A stretch of 64,000 bases of DNA from Mucilaginibacter gossypii. Its GTDB lineage: Bacteria; Bacteroidota; Bacteroidia; Sphingobacteriales; Sphingobacteriaceae. Position 1 is the stretch's first letter, and each line of letters opens with the position of its first letter. Shown in pieces: positions 1 through 7,350 of this stretch. A program made the translations under genes and the position numbers. Under the pieces are notes generated by a model. It made no database searches and was not told the origin of the DNA. It was given only the letters and a program-made list of their open reading frames with translations. Where the stretch lies: the NCBI RefSeq assembly GCF_900100945.1, contig NZ_FNCG01000003.1, positions 186,001 through 250,000 of the forward strand, written 5' to 3'.

Positions 1-127
1 TTTCGATCGGCTCGTTTTTAAGGTTAATGAGGTACACATACCATACCTTACTTTCCACGCTCTCGCTCTCCAATGCTACCGCAATAGCAATATCCTTTAC
101 ATTATTTTCGGGCAGGTCTTTTTTCAT
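1..127 (-). CDS. Hypothetical protein, N-terminal part only (cut by window edge)
   Basis: An open frame starts at ATG 127-125 and runs leftwards off the window for 42 codons without a stop. The peptide begins MKKDLPENNVKDIAIAVA and continues with an acidic, mixed strand-like stretch ending in KNEPIE. There is no signal peptide or membrane segment in the visible part. It lies downstream of topA on the same strand, separated by a 73-base gap that holds an inverted repeat. I do not recognise a function; it reads like a small cytoplasmic conserved protein. Confidence 0.6.
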   Translation of the reverse strand, partial: MKKDLPENNVKDIAIAVALESESVESKVWYVYLINLKNEPIE

Positions 128-141
128 CTTTTGGTCGATTG

Positions 142-195
142 GGTTGATTAGGTGAGTGGTCTAATTTCAATGCTAAACCATTCACCTAATCAACC
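142..195. repeat. Intergenic inverted repeat, GGTTGATTAGGTGA family
   Basis: Arms 142-160 and 177-195 are reverse complements over 19 bases with one mismatch, with a 16-base loop. The core GGTTGATTAGGTGAATGG recurs at 19475-19492 and, with small changes, at 37336-37383. It sits directly after the topA stop codon and could act as an mRNA 3' end structure, although no T-run follows. Confidence 0.75.
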
Positions 196-200
196 ATTCA

Positions 201-2594
201 CTACTTCTTCTTAGTTGCCGCCTTTTTCTTAGCCGGTGCTTTTGTTGCAGCGGGTTTGGCTGAGGTAGCAGCTTTACCAAAGCGCCCTTTTTTAGCATCC
301 TTCGGAGTTGCGTCGGCGAGTGCCTTGCATTCCTCGTAAGTCAGGGTCAAAGGATCTTTATCTTTAGGGATCTTAACATTTAGTTTACCAAATTCAATAT
401 ATGGTCCCCAACGGCCGTTCAATACTTTTACATCCGGATCTTCGTCAAAAGCTTTGATCAGCTTTTCAGCATCCTTTTTGCGCTTCAGGTTAATGAGCTC
501 AATAGCTTGTTCTTCAGTAACATCATGCGGGTCGATTTCTTTAGGTAACGATACAAAAGCGCTGTTGTGGCTAATGTAAGGTCCGAAACGGCCGATGGCC
601 ACTTTCATTACCTTGCCTTCATACTCGCCCACAACTTTGGGGAGTTTGAATAGCTCAAGTGCCTCTTCAAGGCTGATGGTCTCGATACTCTGCCCGCTGC
701 GAAGACTTGCATAAAGGGGTTTCTCTTCGTTTTCGTCGGTAGCGCTCTCTCCAACCTGCACAAATGGCCCGAAACGACCTATCCTCACAGAAACTTTCTT
801 CCCACTTTCAGGGTGAATGCCTAATTCACGCTCGCCGGTTGCTTTATCAGCCTTTTCAATAGTATTTTCAACTTCCTTATGAAACGGATTATAAAAATCG
901 TGGAGCATTGCAGTCCACTCTTTCATTCCCTGCGCTATTTCGTCAAATTGCTTTTCAACGCTGGCGGTAAAGTTAAAGTCAACGATATCCTTGAAGTATT
1001 GTACCAGGAAGTCGTTAACAACTGCACCAATATCAGTAGGGAACAGTTTGCCACGTTCGGCTCCGGTGTTCTCTGTTTTTTCCTCTTTGGTGATGCTGCC
1101 CGCCTTCAATGTTAACACCCGGAAATTACGCTGTTTACCTTCGCGTTCTTCCTTTACCACATAACCACGGTTTTGAATGGTTGAGATAGTTGGAGCGTAG
1201 GTTGACGGACGCCCGATACCAAGCTCTTCCAACTTTTTCACTAAGCTTGCCTCAGTGTAGCGTGCCGCCGGACGTGAAAAACGTTCTGTAGCCGACATCT
1301 CCTGCATAGCTAAACGCTGACCTTTGGTTAATGGAGGCAACATTGCGTTTTCACCATCTTGCTGTGGTTCATCCTCATCATCCTGCGATTCAAGGTAAAC
1401 TTTCAGGAAGCCATCAAATTTCATTACCTCGCCGTTTGCCACTAAATCTTCATTACGGGTTGAGATACTGATTTTTGCAGTAGTTTTCTCAAACTGGGCC
1501 TCGCTCATTTGCGAAGCAATGGCACGTTTCCAGATCAGCTCATATAAGCGCTTTTCTGCGGATTCACCATCGATAGAATGGTTATTGAAATATGTTGGCC
1601 TGATCGCTTCGTGCGCTTCCTGTGCACTGGCATTTTTGGTTTTATATCTTCTTTGCTGATGGTATTTTTCGCCGTAGGCAGATACAATCTCGCTTGCCGC
1701 CGAATTTAAGGCCAGTTCAGACAGGTTTACCGAGTCGGTACGCATATAGGTAATATAACCTGATTCATATAACCTTTGTGCAACCTGCATAGTGCGCGCT
1801 ACAGAATAGCCCAATTTGCGGCTTGCTTCCTGTTGCAGGGTTGAGGTGGTGAACGGTGCAGCTGGTGAACGTTTTGTTGGTCTGGTATCTAATGATTTTA
1901 CATCGAAGTCGGCAGGAATACAATCCTGTAAAAACTTTTCAGCATCTCCCTGTTTAGAAAAACGTTCAGGTAGTTCGGCCTTGAAAGCTTCTTTGCCTTT
2001 GCCAAATATGGCTACGATTTTAAATGCTGCTTCTGATTTAAATTTATTGATCTCACGTTCACGGTCTACAATAAGCCTTACTGCAACTGACTGTACACGA
2101 CCTGCCGAAAGTGATGGTTTTACCTTCTTCCACAAAACAGGGGAGAGCTCAAAGCCTACCAACCTGTCTAAAACACGGCGCGCCTGTTGGGCGTTAACAA
2201 GGTTATAGTCGATTTTACGTGGTGTATCTATTGCTTTTAAAATGGCCGGTTTAGTGATCTCATGAAAAACAATACGCTTGGTGTGCGTGTCCTTCAGATC
2301 CAATGTTTCAAACAAATGCCAGGAAATGGCCTCACCCTCGCGGTCCTCGTCCGACGCGAGCCAAACCATTTCGGCTTCCTTAGCTAACTTCTTTAATTCG
2401 CTAACTACCTGCTTTTTATCTGCGGGTACCTCGTATTTTTGTTTAAAGTTATTAGCTATATCAATTGCATCTTCCGACTTAACCAGATCACGGATATGCC
2501 CGTAGCTGGACTTTACAGTAAAGTCCTTTCCAAGGTAACCCTCAATGGTCTTAGCTTTTGCCGGTGATTCAACTATCAGTAAGTTTTTGGCCAT
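201..2594 (-). CDS. topA: DNA topoisomerase I (type IA)
   Basis: This 797-residue protein relaxes negatively supercoiled DNA by cutting and passing single strands. The N-terminus is a TOPRIM domain with the catalytic Glu in LIVESPAKAK (residues 6-15) and the metal-binding acidic cluster in ASDEDREGEAISWHL (about 80-94). The active-site tyrosine is in SGYITYMRTDS, Tyr283. Several GRFGPY-type C-terminal repeats follow (about 600-760) in place of the zinc fingers of the E. coli enzyme. The protein ends in a Lys/Ala-rich histone-H1-like tail, a common non-specific DNA-binding extension. The ATG at 2594 is the only sensible start. It is transcribed alone, with a 233-base gap to mnmA upstream. Identification is secure. 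Confidence 0.98.
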   Translation of the reverse strand: MAKNLLIVESPAKAKTIEGYLGKDFTVKSSYGHIRDLVKSEDAIDIANNFKQKYEVPADKKQVVSELKKLAKEAEMVWLASDEDREGEAISWHLFETLDLKDTHTKRIVFHEITKPAILKAIDTPRKIDYNLVNAQQARRVLDRLVGFELSPVLWKKVKPSLSAGRVQSVAVRLIVDREREINKFKSEAAFKIVAIFGKGKEAFKAELPERFSKQGDAEKFLQDCIPADFDVKSLDTRPTKRSPAAPFTTSTLQQEASRKLGYSVARTMQVAQRLYESGYITYMRTDSVNLSELALNSAASEIVSAYGEKYHQQRRYKTKNASAQEAHEAIRPTYFNNHSIDGESAEKRLYELIWKRAIASQMSEAQFEKTTAKISISTRNEDLVANGEVMKFDGFLKVYLESQDDEDEPQQDGENAMLPPLTKGQRLAMQEMSATERFSRPAARYTEASLVKKLEELGIGRPSTYAPTISTIQNRGYVVKEEREGKQRNFRVLTLKAGSITKEEKTENTGAERGKLFPTDIGAVVNDFLVQYFKDIVDFNFTASVEKQFDEIAQGMKEWTAMLHDFYNPFHKEVENTIEKADKATGERELGIHPESGKKVSVRIGRFGPFVQVGESATDENEEKPLYASLRSGQSIETISLEEALELFKLPKVVGEYEGKVMKVAIGRFGPYISHNSAFVSLPKEIDPHDVTEEQAIELINLKRKKDAEKLIKAFDEDPDVKVLNGRWGPYIEFGKLNVKIPKDKDPLTLTYEECKALADATPKDAKKGRFGKAATSAKPAATKAPAKKKAATKKK

Positions 2595-2827
2595 TTAATC
2601 AGTTTTAGTTTTTGCAAATAAAACATAAAGTAAGCGAAACACCAATTAGTTTTTGGTAAAAGGTGTAAAAATTGAAGGCGAATTATGTTTTAAGTTGAGA
2701 TTTTTGCGCGAAAATGCCTTTGGAAATTATATTCTTGCAAAATAACCAATCTGATTTTAACAAAATGATAACAAGCAAATGCGGCAGCTCGCATTGTCAA
2801 GCTTAAAAAATGCAGGAAATAGGGTGT

Positions 2828-3916
2828 TTACATAAGAAAGCCGCCGCCAACAAGGTCATCTCCTTCATAAAATACAGCTGATTGGCCCGGTGCTATGCCT
2901 GATACATTATGATGAAAATCAACTTTCATATGTTCGCCCATTTGAAGAATGGTGCTTTGCGCTCCGGCATCTTTATAACGGATTTTGGTAATGGCTTCGA
3001 GCGGCTCATTTATATTTTCATATTTAATTAGGTTGAGGTTTTTTACCCAGGCTTGTTTGCGTTCAAGCTCGTCGGCGGTGCCTAAAACAACTGTATTAGT
3101 GGTAGGATCGATGCGCGTAACAAACATAGGGTGTCCTAATGCCACGCCCAAGCCCTTACGCTGGCCAATGGTATAAAAAGGATAGCCCTGATGCTTACCT
3201 ACTACTGTGCCGTTGGTCAGTACGAAATTACCCGGGCCAATTCGCTCATCAAGGTCTTCAACTTTATGGCGCAGAAATGACCGGTAATCATTATCAGGTA
3301 CAAAGCAGATCTCATAGCTTTCACTTTTACCTGCAAGCTCTATTTGCCCCATATCAAGTGCCATTTGCCTGATCTCTGGCTTTGAAAAACTTCCCAATGG
3401 AAATTTAGTACGCGCAAGATTTTTTTGAGATACACCCCACAATACGTACGATTGATCCTTATTGGTATCCTTGCCTTTTGATATCACGTAACGGCCATTG
3501 TCCTGCAAACGGATATTAGCATAGTGACCGGTAGCTATAAATTCGCAATCGAGTTTATCGGCACGTTTTAATAACGCTTCCCATTTAATATGAGTGTTGC
3601 ACAAAACGCATGGGTTAGGGGTACGGCCAGCCAGGTATTCATCAACAAAGTTATCGATCACGAAATCGCCAAACTCGTTGCGGATATCTAATATATAATG
3701 AGGGAAACCGTAACCAACGGCAAGGGCACGCGCATCATTGATGCTATCTAAACTACAACAGCCGGTTTCTTTTGAGCTGCCGCCCGATGAGGCATAGTCC
3801 CAGGTTTTCATGGTTAAACCAATAACTTCATAGCCCTGTTCATGCAGCATCACTGCCGCCACCGAACTATCAACCCCGCCGCTCATCGCCACTAATATCC
3901 TGCCATGCTTACTCAT
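2828..3916 (-). CDS. mnmA: tRNA-specific 2-thiouridylase MnmA
   Basis: MnmA installs the 2-thio group on the wobble uridine of tRNA Lys, Glu and Gln. It adenylates U34 and transfers sulfur from a persulfide relay. The 362-residue length is typical. The N-terminal PP-loop motif AMSGGVDSS (about residues 10-18) binds ATP. The catalytic cysteine pair is in NPCVLCN (about 101-107) and SYEICFVPD (about 199-207). The C-terminal part is the usual beta-barrel ending in GGGFLM. A -7 promoter element (TATCTTTG on the minus strand, 3931-3924) lies eight bases before the ATG, so the 5' UTR is very short. Confidence 0.97.
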   Translation of the reverse strand: MSKHGRILVAMSGGVDSSVAAVMLHEQGYEVIGLTMKTWDYASSGGSSKETGCCSLDSINDARALAVGYGFPHYILDIRNEFGDFVIDNFVDEYLAGRTPNPCVLCNTHIKWEALLKRADKLDCEFIATGHYANIRLQDNGRYVISKGKDTNKDQSYVLWGVSQKNLARTKFPLGSFSKPEIRQMALDMGQIELAGKSESYEICFVPDNDYRSFLRHKVEDLDERIGPGNFVLTNGTVVGKHQGYPFYTIGQRKGLGVALGHPMFVTRIDPTTNTVVLGTADELERKQAWVKNLNLIKYENINEPLEAITKIRYKDAGAQSTILQMGEHMKVDFHHNVSGIAPGQSAVFYEGDDLVGGGFLM

Positions 3917-3923
3917 AATGCTG

Positions 3924-3931
3924 CAAAGATA
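3924..3931 (-). promoter_or_regulatory. -7 promoter element of mnmA
   Basis: TATCTTTG matches the Bacteroidetes sigma-A -7 consensus TAnnTTTG. It ends seven bases before the mnmA ATG. A TTG occurs at 3957-3955 but its 23-base spacing is longer than the usual 19-21. Confidence 0.55.
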
Positions 3932-4446
3932 CCTATTTGATTTTTATGTTAACACAAGCTTAGTCAGTATAGGGTAAAATGTGTTTAGATAACCATTATT
4001 TTGTGTTAATTAATAGTTAATTAATATTGTTATTCAGGATCTTATATGAGTTATATTAAGTAAAGATGATGGTGATATATGAGGCAAAATTAGTGTAAAT
4101 GTTGTTTATAAATCCCGATTTCGTCGCTGTTAATTTCATTGTTTCTTTAATATAAGTTAAAATGCCCCGATAGCGATATTCTTAACACCATATTAATATT
4201 GTATAATAAAGCAAAAAAATTTAATCTACTTAGTGTAAAAAGGGCTGATTAAAAAAGGGAATTAAACGGGCGCTCAGAGAGTTCATTTCGTTGTAAAAAG
4301 TGTGTTTGTAACAGGTGTAGGTGATACACTAATTTCAACATTAAAAGACATTTGTTGCTAAAATTTTAAATAATAAATGTAGAGTTGACTATTATAAAAA
4401 CAAGCAACATTATTTATTAAAAAAAACGTAAAAGTGATGCCGCCTA
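3932..4446. other. AT-rich intergenic region between mnmA and the small ORF
   Basis: About 500 bases of very AT-rich DNA without a convincing open frame on either strand. I saw no tRNA, riboswitch fold or transposon end. The 12-mer-like phrase TTAGTGTAAA occurs twice (near 4091 and 4229). The region must contain the upstream parts of the mnmA promoter and of the promoter at 4447-4476. Confidence 0.5.
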
Positions 4447-4476
4447 TTGTAACGGACCTATTACATTATAAATTTG
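4447..4476 (+). promoter_or_regulatory. Promoter of the 30-residue peptide gene
   Basis: TTG at 4447-4449 and TAAATTTG at 4469-4476 are separated by 19 bases, which fits the Bacteroidetes TTTG-(19-21)-TAnnTTTG promoter. The predicted RNA start is near 4480, about 20 bases before the ATG at 4499. Confidence 0.65.
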
Positions 4477-4498
4477 CTATATCCTAATTAATAAAACA

Positions 4499-4591
4499 AT
4501 GTTAACTCAATTAACTTTAGAACAAAAATTACAGGGCGTAATTTTAGTGATTATTTGCTTTATTGCAGCAGCCAACTACTTAATAAAGTAA
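4499..4591 (+). CDS. Small single-pass membrane peptide, 30 aa
   Basis: An ATG-started frame of 30 codons (MLTQLTLEQKLQ, then a hydrophobic segment GVILVIICFIAAANYLI, then K-stop). The first twelve residues form a polar amphipathic helix and residues 13-29 could span a membrane once, with N-in or N-out orientation undecided. A well-formed promoter lies upstream (4447-4476) and a perfect 12-bp terminator hairpin downstream (4618-4651), so the unit makes a defined transcript of roughly 170 bases. It could instead be a small regulatory RNA in which the frame is accidental. No family was recognised. Confidence 0.6.
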   Translation: MLTQLTLEQKLQGVILVIICFIAAANYLIK

Positions 4592-4617
4592 CGCTTAACA
4601 ATACGAATAAACACGTT

Positions 4618-4651
4618 AAGGTGCTTACTATACAGAGTAAGCACCTTTTTT
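4618..4651 (+). terminator. Intrinsic terminator of the small peptide gene
   Basis: AAGGTGCTTACT (4618-4629) pairs perfectly with AGTAAGCACCTT (4636-4647) around a 6-base loop, followed by further T. The 3' end of the convergent proA lies 27 bases further on. On the minus strand no T-run follows, so it mainly serves the plus strand. Confidence 0.9.
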
Positions 4652-4677
4652 ATGTGATATGTTTTTTGCAGGATATT

Positions 4678-5925
4678 TTACGGATTGCGTGTTTGTCCGT
4701 TGCCTTTAACTATCCATTTGTAACTGGTAAGTTCTTCCAGGCCCATAGGACCGCGGGCGTGGAGTTTTTGAGTACTGATGCCAATCTCGGCGCCAAGACC
4801 AAACTGGGCGCCATCAGTGAACGCTGTTGATACGTTTGCATAAACAGCTGCAGCATCCACATCATTTAAAAATTTAGCAATGTTTTCTGCATTTTCAGAG
4901 ATAATGGCTTCACTATGTTTTGAACTGTTTACAGCGATATATTCTAACGCTTCAGTAAATGAACTTACTGTTTTAATAGCCATCTTCATCGAAAGAAATT
5001 CAGTACCAAAGTGTTCCGGACTGGCTTTATGCAAAAGGTTGGAGGGGTAATTGCTTTTTAACGCTTCAAAGGCCCGTTCATCGGCAAAGATTTCTACTTC
5101 TTTTTCGTTTAGGATGTGTGCCAGTTGCGGCAGGTCGCTTAAGCGGGCGGAGTGGATGATCAAACAATCCAAGGCGTTGCAAACACTTACCCGGCGGGTT
5201 TTTGCGTTGGCAATAATTTCAGCACCTTTCTCTACGTTGCCCGATTCATCAAAATAAGTATGCACAATACCGGCACCTGTTTCAATAACAGGTACCTTGC
5301 TGTTATCCCGCACAAAATCAATCAGCGACTGGCTTCCTCTTGGGATAAGCACATCAATATAACCAATAGCATTCAGCAAAGCTGTTGTAGCCTCACGTTC
5401 GGCGGGGAGCAGTGTAACCACATTGACATCAACTCCATGTTTTGCCAATACTTTATGGATAACCGAAATAATAGCCCGGTTAGAGAAATCGGCATCACTG
5501 CCGCCTTTTAATATGCTGATGTTGCCTGTTTTAAAGCAAAGCGCAAAAACATCAAAGGTAACATTGGGCCTGGCTTCGTAAATAACGCCAACAACGCCAA
5601 GCGGGACACGTATTTTTGATATCGATAAACCGTTGGACATTTCTGTAGCAGAAAGCTGTTTGCCAAGCGGGCTATCCAGTTGGGCTACGCTTTGCATATC
5701 GCCTGCAATACCTTTGATGCGGTCGGCTGTAAGTTTAAGGCGGTCGTATTTTGGATCGGCCGGATCCATACGGTCAAGGTCTCGTTCGTTCTCGGCCAGG
5801 ATATATTCGGTTTGTGCTATAGCCTCGGCAGCAACATCCTCCAAAATCCCGTTGATTACGGTAGGGGCAAGAGGCGATTTTCGACTTGCTTCACGTGCTT
5901 TATCAAAATAGCTGTTATAGTTCAT
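4678..5925 (-). CDS. proA: Gamma-glutamyl phosphate reductase ProA
   Basis: ProA reduces gamma-glutamyl phosphate to glutamate-5-semialdehyde with NADPH, the second step of proline synthesis. The 415 residues match the family length. The aldehyde dehydrogenase-like fold is visible from [12 protein letters not shown] (about 115-126) and [14 protein letters not shown], and the catalytic cysteine is in [13 protein letters not shown] (about residue 247). The ORF follows proB with a five-base gap, so the pair forms the operon proB-proA, in that transcription order on the minus strand. The C-terminus is the usual [13 protein letters not shown]. Confidence 0.97.
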   Translation of the reverse strand: MNYNSYFDKAREASRKSPLAPTVINGILEDVAAEAIAQTEYILAENERDLDRMDPADPKYDRLKLTADRIKGIAGDMQSVAQLDSPLGKQLSATEMSNGLSISKIRVPLGVVGVIYEARPNVTFDVFALCFKTGNISILKGGSDADFSNRAIISVIHKVLAKHGVDVNVVTLLPAEREATTALLNAIGYIDVLIPRGSQSLIDFVRDNSKVPVIETGAGIVHTYFDESGNVEKGAEIIANAKTRRVSVCNALDCLIIHSARLSDLPQLAHILNEKEVEIFADERAFEALKSNYPSNLLHKASPEHFGTEFLSMKMAIKTVSSFTEALEYIAVNSSKHSEAIISENAENIAKFLNDVDAAAVYANVSTAFTDGAQFGLGAEIGISTQKLHARGPMGLEELTSYKWIVKGNGQTRNP

Positions 5926-5930
5926 TGTAT

Positions 5931-7010
5931 TTAGCCTTGTAAGTAAAGATAATCATAGTGTACCAGTGCTTTTTGGTTTTTTTGGCCGACGCGTTCACGG
6001 GCCTTATCGGCACCATATTCGGCAATGCCTAAACCAATCAGCTTATCGGTATCATCTATCAGTTTAATAATATCGCCTTTTTTAAAGTCGGTTATTACAC
6101 CCACTATGCCAACCGGCAATAAGCTGGTTGCCTTGTTTGAGATGAGCGCGGCTTTTGCACCGGCATTGATCAGTACACTCCCAGTCGCTGATTTTTCGGA
6201 ATGGGCAATCCATTTCTTTTTACCCGATGCTGTTTTATTTGGAATGAAGCGGGTATGTGTAACCTGGTTTTCCAAAACATCTGTTAAGATCTGATCACGT
6301 TTACCATTGGCTATATGCACTGAAATACCAAGCTGGGCTGTTTTTTGCGCCATGGTTGATTTGGTGATCATGCCACCCCGGCCAAATTGCGAACGGCCAG
6401 ATGATACAAAACTTGAAAAATCAAGTTCATTACCGCTAACCTCATCTATCACTGCCGAACCAGCTGCTTTAGGATCGCCATTGTAAATGCCATCAACGTT
6501 GGTGAGGATGATGAGCGCATTAGCGTTTAGCATAGATGCTATGAGGCCTGCCAATTCATCATTATCGGTAAACATAAGCTCGGTTACTGATACCACGTCG
6601 TTTTCATTGACAACAGGGATCACCTCATATTGCAGCAATGCCTCAAGGCAATTTTTCATATTGAGGTAATGCATCCTGTCCCTGAAATCCTCGCGGGTAA
6701 CCAAAACCTGCGAGCACAGGATCTGAAACTGCTCAAACAAATGTGAATAGGTATTGATCAGTTTTACCTGCCCGATAGAGGCCAAAACCTGCCGGGCCGC
6801 AACAGCATCTGATTTTTCGGCAACGGTAATGAGACTGCGACCGGATGCGACAGCGCCCGATGAAACCAGTATCACTTCAATGCCTTGCTTTTTTATCGCA
6901 GCTATCTGGTCAACCAAATGGGTTATTCGCGGCAGGTCGGGGAGGCCGTTTTCCTGGGTAATAACATTTGAGCCGATTTTGATAACGATGCGTTGATAAT
7001 TGAAAGCCAT
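5931..7010 (-). CDS. proB: Glutamate 5-kinase ProB
   Basis: ProB phosphorylates glutamate with ATP, the first and normally feedback-controlled step of proline synthesis. The N-terminal amino-acid-kinase domain (about residues 1-250) shows VIKIGSNVI, the glycine-rich [10 protein letters not shown] and [14 protein letters not shown]-terminal PUA domain (about 275-355) follows, as in the long bacterial form. The total of 359 residues is normal. It is first gene of the proBA operon; proA starts five bases after its stop. The upstream 190 bases are shared with the divergently transcribed TonB-receptor leader promoter. Confidence 0.97.
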   Translation of the reverse strand: MAFNYQRIVIKIGSNVITQENGLPDLPRITHLVDQIAAIKKQGIEVILVSSGAVASGRSLITVAEKSDAVAARQVLASIGQVKLINTYSHLFEQFQILCSQVLVTREDFRDRMHYLNMKNCLEALLQYEVIPVVNENDVVSVTELMFTDNDELAGLIASMLNANALIILTNVDGIYNGDPKAAGSAVIDEVSGNELDFSSFVSSGRSQFGRGGMITKSTMAQKTAQLGISVHIANGKRDQILTDVLENQVTHTRFIPNKTASGKKKWIAHSEKSATGSVLINAGAKAALISNKATSLLPVGIVGVITDFKKGDIIKLIDDTDKLIGLGIAEYGADKARERVGQKNQKALVHYDYLYLQG

Positions 7011-7154
7011 TAGTATAGTACAGGTTGAGGCTTCAATATTACAAATTTGGGAGAAATTAGGCTTTGTTTATTTTGAAATATCCAGTAAAGTGATGGATTT
7101 TATAGTGAAATGACGCGGAAGTCATCAAAAATTTAAAAAAACAGACCGGAAAGC

Positions 7155-7184
7155 TTGACAGTCAGTATTAAATTTTTATTTTTG
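7155..7184 (+). promoter_or_regulatory. Promoter of the Cys-leader / TonB-receptor transcript
   Basis: TTGACA (7155-7160) and TATTTTTG (7177-7184, matching TAnnTTTG) are separated by 16 bases, or 19 bases counted from the TTG. The predicted start lies near 7188-7191, about 15 bases before the leader ATG at 7204. Confidence 0.65.
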
Positions 7185-7203
7185 TCGACTAATTCTATAG
7201 ACA

Positions 7204-7278
7204 ATGTATCATTTTAATGCAATTGCCGTTCTGTCCAAGTTAAAAATGCAGCTCCTAACTGCAATGTGTTGTTGTTGA
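7204..7278 (+). CDS. Cysteine leader peptide (24 aa) ahead of the TonB receptor
   Basis: An ATG-started frame encodes a 24-residue peptide that starts MYHFNAIAVLSK and ends MQLLTAMCCC, three consecutive TGT codons followed at once by TGA. Internal ATGs at 7246 and 7264 are in the same frame, so any of them would read through the Cys run. The promoter lies just upstream and the receptor gene starts 72 bases downstream. A poly-Cys run at the very end of a short leader is the hallmark of cysteine-sensing attenuation leaders, known from mycobacterial sulfur genes. Here the role is inferred from position beside a sulfite reductase operon. The peptide itself probably has no function. Confidence 0.7.
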   Translation: MYHFNAIAVLSKLKMQLLTAMCCC

Positions 7279-7350
7279 GCCATAGCCTCCATCAACGATA
7301 ATACACGACCCAAAATCACAATTTTAATTACCACCGCCACAAATTACTTC
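7279..7350 (+). promoter_or_regulatory. C-rich, G-poor leader segment, possible Rho-loading site
   Basis: By eye the 72 bases between the leader stop and the receptor ATG contain 24 C and only 5 G, with almost no ability to fold and no T-run hairpin. Such C-over-G bubbles are typical rut sites where Rho loads on RNA left bare by ribosomes. If ribosomes pause on the three Cys codons they would cover the start of this segment; if they finish and leave, it would be exposed. This is an inference. Confidence 0.45.

Noticed and set aside
3917..4500. Riboswitch or tRNA in the mnmA/proA gap
   Set aside because: No conserved riboswitch core and no cloverleaf with CCA-type ends was seen; the region is simply AT-rich.
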